Assembly: GCA_002441205.1 (NCBI GenBank)
Contig: DJVN01000196.1
Location: 1-7,575, forward strand
Reading direction: 5' to 3'
Length of the DNA: 7,575 bases
Origin: Syntrophaceae bacterium UBA6255
Lineage (GTDB): Bacteria > Desulfobacterota > Syntrophia > Syntrophales > Smithellaceae
How positions within the stretch are numbered: the stretch's first letter is position 1; each line of letters opens with the position of its first letter. Below the pieces are notes generated by a model. The model was given only the letters and a program-made list of their open reading frames with translations. It made no database searches and was not told the origin of the DNA. Shown in pieces: positions 4,941 to 7,575 of this stretch. A program made the translations under genes and the position numbers.

Positions 4941-6167
4941 ATGAAAATATCTTTGATTGAACTTTACCATGTGCAGGTTCCATTAAAACAGACATTTTGG
5001 CCAACCTGGATTCCCGGCTATCCCCAGACACATAATGGATTTACTCTGATAAAATTAGTTACGGATGATGGCATTGAAGGCTATTCGGCGGGATCCGCCC
5101 TGGGACATGAGAGAGAAGGGCTGGGAGATTTGATTGGCGGATACTTGCTGGGCGCGGATCCGACAGATATCGAATCCTGCCAGAGTTTATTGAAACAGGC
5201 CGGCATTTTGGGCTGGAGAAATTTCTGGATTGAACCGGCATGCTGGGACATTATCGGTAAGAGCAAGGGTAAGCCCGTGTATGAACTTTTAGGCGGCCAG
5301 GCGCGTCCCATTGAGGTTTACTGCTCTACGGGAGAAATGCACGAGCCGGAGAAAAGGGTGGAAGAACTTCTGGCAATGAAAGAGCGCGGATTCAAAACGG
5401 TAAAATTGCGGGTGAAAAACAAGGAACTTAAGGATGATATCCGGCATATCGAGGTAATCAAAAAAGGTGTCGGCGATGGGCTTGCATTAGGGGTGGATGC
5501 CAATCAGGGATGGCTGGTGACGATTGTTGATAAAATTCCCGCCTGGAATTTGCAACGGGCGACGGAGTTTGCTCAAGCCTGTTACACAAACAACATCGTC
5601 TGGCTGGAAGAGCCGCTTGATTCGAGAGACTATGACGGGAATGCGGCTTTGAAGAAAGTTTCCAAAGTGAAGATTTCCGGCGCGGAGCTCAATTATGGGT
5701 GGGATGAGATCAAGATTATGCTGGAAAAGGATTGTTTCCACATTTATCAGCCTGACGCGACATTCGCGGGAGGAATCGCGCAGGTGAAAAAAGTCATTGA
5801 TGCCTGTCATACGCATAACAGGGAATATTCTCCGCACACTTGGACAAATGGAATTGGTTTTTATGTTAACTGGAATATGGTGCTTGCCGATAAAGATAAT
5901 AAACTGCCTCTGGAGTATCCCTTGGAAGAACCTTCCTGGGTGCCTGAACAAAGAGAGGGAATTATTGATCCTATCCTTCCGGATAAAAACGCGATGCTCG
6001 CACCATTTGCAAAGCCCGGCCTCGGTTTTGAGATTAATCAAAATCTGCTGAACAAATTCGGAAAAAGATTTTTTAAACTCACGGAGATGAGGCAAAAAAT
6101 AAAAGTGATTAGGCAAAAAGGACTCAAGGCGGCATTAGAGTTGAAAAAAAGAAAAGAGTCTCAGTAA
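4941..6167 (+). CDS. Mandelate racemase/muconate lactonizing-family enzyme (enolase superfamily)
   Basis: Predicted 408-residue cytoplasmic TIM-barrel enzyme that abstracts a proton alpha to a carboxylate, with Mg2+ stabilising the enolate. Known relatives are mostly racemases and sugar-acid dehydratases; the substrate here is unassigned. Residues 1-120 form the capping domain. Barrel motifs are K155-x-R157 (VKLRVK), metal ligands D186 (GVDANQG), E223 (WLEEPL) and E249 (SGAEL), and the D272/H299 dyad (QPDATF, SPHTW). LEYP (324-327) is also typical. E223, E249, D272 and H299 sit at constant offset from E221, E247, D270 and H297 of mandelate racemase, whose K166 corresponds to R157. About 11 extra residues follow D186. 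The basic tail after about 385 is unusual. The ATG has AAGGAGG 6 bases upstream; a TTG at 4884 would add 19 residues but lacks a ribosome binding site. It has its own promoter and no obvious metabolic partner gene nearby. Confidence 0.88.
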   Translation: MKISLIELYHVQVPLKQTFWPTWIPGYPQTHNGFTLIKLVTDDGIEGYSAGSALGHEREGLGDLIGGYLLGADPTDIESCQSLLKQAGILGWRNFWIEPACWDIIGKSKGKPVYELLGGQARPIEVYCSTGEMHEPEKRVEELLAMKERGFKTVKLRVKNKELKDDIRHIEVIKKGVGDGLALGVDANQGWLVTIVDKIPAWNLQRATEFAQACYTNNIVWLEEPLDSRDYDGNAALKKVSKVKISGAELNYGWDEIKIMLEKDCFHIYQPDATFAGGIAQVKKVIDACHTHNREYSPHTWTNGIGFYVNWNMVLADKDNKLPLEYPLEEPSWVPEQREGIIDPILPDKNAMLAPFAKPGLGFEINQNLLNKFGKRFFKLTEMRQKIKVIRQKGLKAALELKKRKESQ

Positions 6168-6211
6168 TGTAAATATCGATTTATTCGTTCTCAGTTTGGC
6201 TCATTAATCTT

Positions 6212-6240
6212 TTGACGCTGGGAGGCATTTAAGGTATATT
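6212..6240 (+). promoter_or_regulatory. Strong sigma70-type promoter of the ferritin-like gene
   Basis: TTGACG (6212-6217, 5 of 6) is followed after exactly 17 bases by TATATT (6235-6240, 5 of 6). The start point would be near 6247, giving a leader of about 60 bases that ends with GGAGGG (6298-6303), 5 bases before the ATG. Confidence 0.7.
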
Positions 6241-6245
6241 TTTTA

Positions 6246-6264
6246 CCGGATTAGATGCCGGATT
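6246..6264 (+). promoter_or_regulatory. Tandem CCGGATT repeats at the predicted transcription start
   Basis: CCGGATT occurs at 6246-6252 and 6258-6264, a 12-base period close to one helical turn, right at the predicted +1. That is a plausible operator layout for a dimeric repressor. It does not match the PerR or Fur boxes I know, so no regulator is named. Confidence 0.3.
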
Positions 6265-6308
6265 TAAGAAACGCTTAACTTCAACGATAATGATCATGGA
6301 GGGTTAAG

Positions 6309-6761
6309 ATGAAAACGGACGAATACAAGAAAATAATCATGTTTGCAGTTGACAATGAAATTGAAGCCTACGAGTTTTACAAGGCGGTTGCCGATAAAAC
6401 AAAAGATGACGGTTTGAAGAAAATCTTCGCGGAACTGGCGCAGGAAGAAGCCGGTCATCGCAAACTTCTGGAAGGCCTGGCGTCCGGCAAGGGTCAGATG
6501 TATTTTGACGAATCCAAGGATTACAAGGTGGCCGAAACAATCAATAAGCCCAAGTTAAGTCTCAATATGAAACCGGCGGATGCCATTGCGCTGGCGGTCA
6601 AGAATGAACAGGAAGCCATGGAGATGTACAAGAAGATGGCCGATTGCAGCACCGACGCCGAACAGAAAAAGATGTTTCAGTCGCTGGCAAATATGGAACA
6701 GGGGCATAAAGTCAAACTGGAAGACACCTTTACCAATATGGCTTTTCCAGAAGCCTGGTAA
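6309..6761 (+). CDS. Rubrerythrin-like ferritin-fold diiron protein without rubredoxin domain
   Basis: Predicted 150-residue four-helix-bundle protein. The halves are duplicated helix pairs carrying the diiron ligands. NEIEAYEFY (16-24) gives E17 and EEAGH (46-50) gives E47 and H50; NEQEAMEMY (99-107) gives E100 and MEQGH (119-123) gives E120 and H123. Rubrerythrins in anaerobes reduce peroxide and protect against oxygen, so an oxidative-stress or iron-handling role is inferred. The C-terminal rubredoxin module with its CxxC pairs is absent: the only cysteine is C113. Electrons would have to come from a separate donor. The linker (about 60-90) between the halves lacks a recognisable domain. 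GGAGGG precedes the ATG, and a strong promoter with possible operator repeats lies upstream. Transcription converges on the next gene through a shared terminator. Confidence 0.88.
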   Translation: MKTDEYKKIIMFAVDNEIEAYEFYKAVADKTKDDGLKKIFAELAQEEAGHRKLLEGLASGKGQMYFDESKDYKVAETINKPKLSLNMKPADAIALAVKNEQEAMEMYKKMADCSTDAEQKKMFQSLANMEQGHKVKLEDTFTNMAFPEAW

Positions 6762-6824
6762 AATGAATTTTTAAACAGAGATTGTTGCGGCGAAATCACC
6801 GTAAATTTAAATAAGCATAAAAAT

Positions 6825-6854
6825 AAAGCCCTTGGAAATTATTCCCGGGGCTTT
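6825..6854. terminator. Bidirectional rho-independent terminator
   Basis: AAAGCCC (6825-6831) pairs with GGGCTTT (6848-6854), with an inner GGAA/TTCC stem (6834-6837 and 6842-6845) around ATTA and a 2x2 internal bulge. On the minus strand the stem is followed by ATTTTTATG, a good U tract for the gene at 6881-7438. On the plus strand the tail (GTCGTATTAT) is weaker but serves the ferritin-like gene. Confidence 0.75.
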
Positions 6855-6880
6855 GTCGTATTATAAAGGCAAAATATTAA

Positions 6881-7438
6881 TTACTCCCACTGTATGTCGA
6901 AAACTGTTGCTTCAGCTCCCTGCCAAGTTTTTTCTTTAATTTCCGTTTTTATATTTTCCCCTCCTGTCATCTCGATAAGCGTATCCAAATGTCCCAACAA
7001 TTGATAGCAATAGGGTAAATTACCCGGATCAGACGGGTCGAAATTGTGTGAGACGCACGCGTGATTAGCGCCCATTTTCTTGAATTCGAGAAAACTGAAA
7101 TTAAAAAGCTGCCCGTACAAGTTTACAAAAGAAGTCAGCGCCTTCATCGGATTGCGGTCAAATAAGATGTGCTTGTAGGTTGTATCAAATAACTCTTTGC
7201 CCCGGATTTTACCCCTCATGCGCACAATTTCCGTATTTCCTCCGGCAAGCAATTGAAAAATGGCCATTCCGCATCGTTGGTAGGTATCGAGCGGATACCA
7301 TGCAGAAGGAAGGACATACCCTTTAATGACATTCCAGTCTTCTGACTTTAAATATTTACCCCAGTTCTTATCTTTATTCCCCCTTATCATACGAACTAAA
7401 TCAACCATCATCGTGCCTTTCACTTTACGTTCAAACAT
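6881..7438 (-). CDS. Conserved hypothetical protein, possibly DUF2378/TIGR02265-like
   Basis: Predicted 185-residue soluble protein, no signal peptide or membrane helix. Function not recognised. The pattern KGTMMVDLVRMIR (7-19), then VLPSAWYPLDTYQRCGMAIFQLLAGG (42-67), then a late LLGHLDTLIEMTGG segment (147-160) and a terminal VFDIQW strand recalls small deltaproteobacterial proteins with a conserved LPS-x-WYP motif (DUF2378-like) and, more distantly, V4R/heme-NO-binding folds that end in a similar strand. It lacks the cysteine pair V4R proteins often use for metal (C127 and C144 are not adjacent). GGAGG sits 6 bases before the ATG; Met10 and Met11 are later, less supported starts. It converges on the ferritin-like gene across a shared terminator, so no operon link is implied. 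Confidence 0.7.
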   Translation of the reverse strand: MFERKVKGTMMVDLVRMIRGNKDKNWGKYLKSEDWNVIKGYVLPSAWYPLDTYQRCGMAIFQLLAGGNTEIVRMRGKIRGKELFDTTYKHILFDRNPMKALTSFVNLYGQLFNFSFLEFKKMGANHACVSHNFDPSDPGNLPYCYQLLGHLDTLIEMTGGENIKTEIKEKTWQGAEATVFDIQWE

Positions 7439-7505
7439 ACCCCACCTCCATTTTAGAATTTAATTGATGCTCGTAAATCTAAGAAAATTAATGCTTTTGA
7501 TTATT

Positions 7506-7534
7506 TTTATGCGCTAAAATTAGTCGAATTTCAA
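7506..7534 (-). promoter_or_regulatory. Candidate promoter of the minus-strand hypothetical gene
   Basis: On the minus strand TTGAAA (4 of 6, at 7534-7529) is followed after 17 bases by CATAAA (4 of 6, at 7511-7506), about 70 bases before the gene start. The region is AT-rich, so a chance match is possible. No gene is visible in the last 130 bases of the window. Confidence 0.4.
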
Positions 7535-7575
7535 TGATGGTAAACGGTGAAATAGTGATGATAAATCGTGTAGAT

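Noticed and set aside
5487..6116. Minus-strand open frame of 209 codons opposite the enolase-superfamily gene
   Set aside because: Antisense shadow; the plus frame carries all catalytic motifs.

Overview
The window is a chromosomal segment from a bacterium, most plausibly an anaerobe such as a member of the Desulfobacterota (former Deltaproteobacteria). That placement is inferred from gene flavour: a rubrerythrin-type diiron protein, an enolase-superfamily sugar-acid enzyme, strong AGGAGG ribosome binding sites and sigma70-type promoters. No marker gene fixes the taxonomy. There is no tRNA, rRNA, CRISPR array, complete transposase or prophage gene.

Layout, left to right. A minus-strand TIR-domain protein (8-1225) is AT-rich and looks like an accessory, probably defence or signalling, gene. 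About 600 bases without a gene follow, carrying hairpins and dispersed-repeat sequence. A GC-rich minus-strand gene (1823-3112) encodes a secreted pectin-acetylesterase/Notum-type hydrolase, followed by a 13-bp hairpin that may be its terminator. A second gene-poor stretch (3113-3822) holds another copy of the same repeat core and a set of competing inverted repeats.

The right half is more ordinary. A YbaK-type aminoacyl-tRNA deacylase (3823-4278) is followed 15 bases later by a small conserved protein (4294-4539). About 400 bases hold only degraded coding-like sequence. Next come a mandelate-racemase-type enzyme (4941-6167) and a rubredoxin-less, rubrerythrin-like ferritin-fold protein (6309-6761), each with its own recognisable promoter. 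A minus-strand conserved hypothetical gene (6881-7438) converges on the ferritin-like gene, and a bidirectional terminator lies between them.

The genes do not form one pathway. The YbaK pair is probably one transcription unit and the others are mostly single genes. The two points most worth following are the stand-alone TIR protein with an unrecognised helical C-terminal half, whose operon may continue past the left edge, and the repeated 24-base core. That core contains a perfect extended -10 (TGGTATAAT) and is followed in both copies by hairpins of unrelated sequence, which resembles a portable promoter plus 5' stem-loop.
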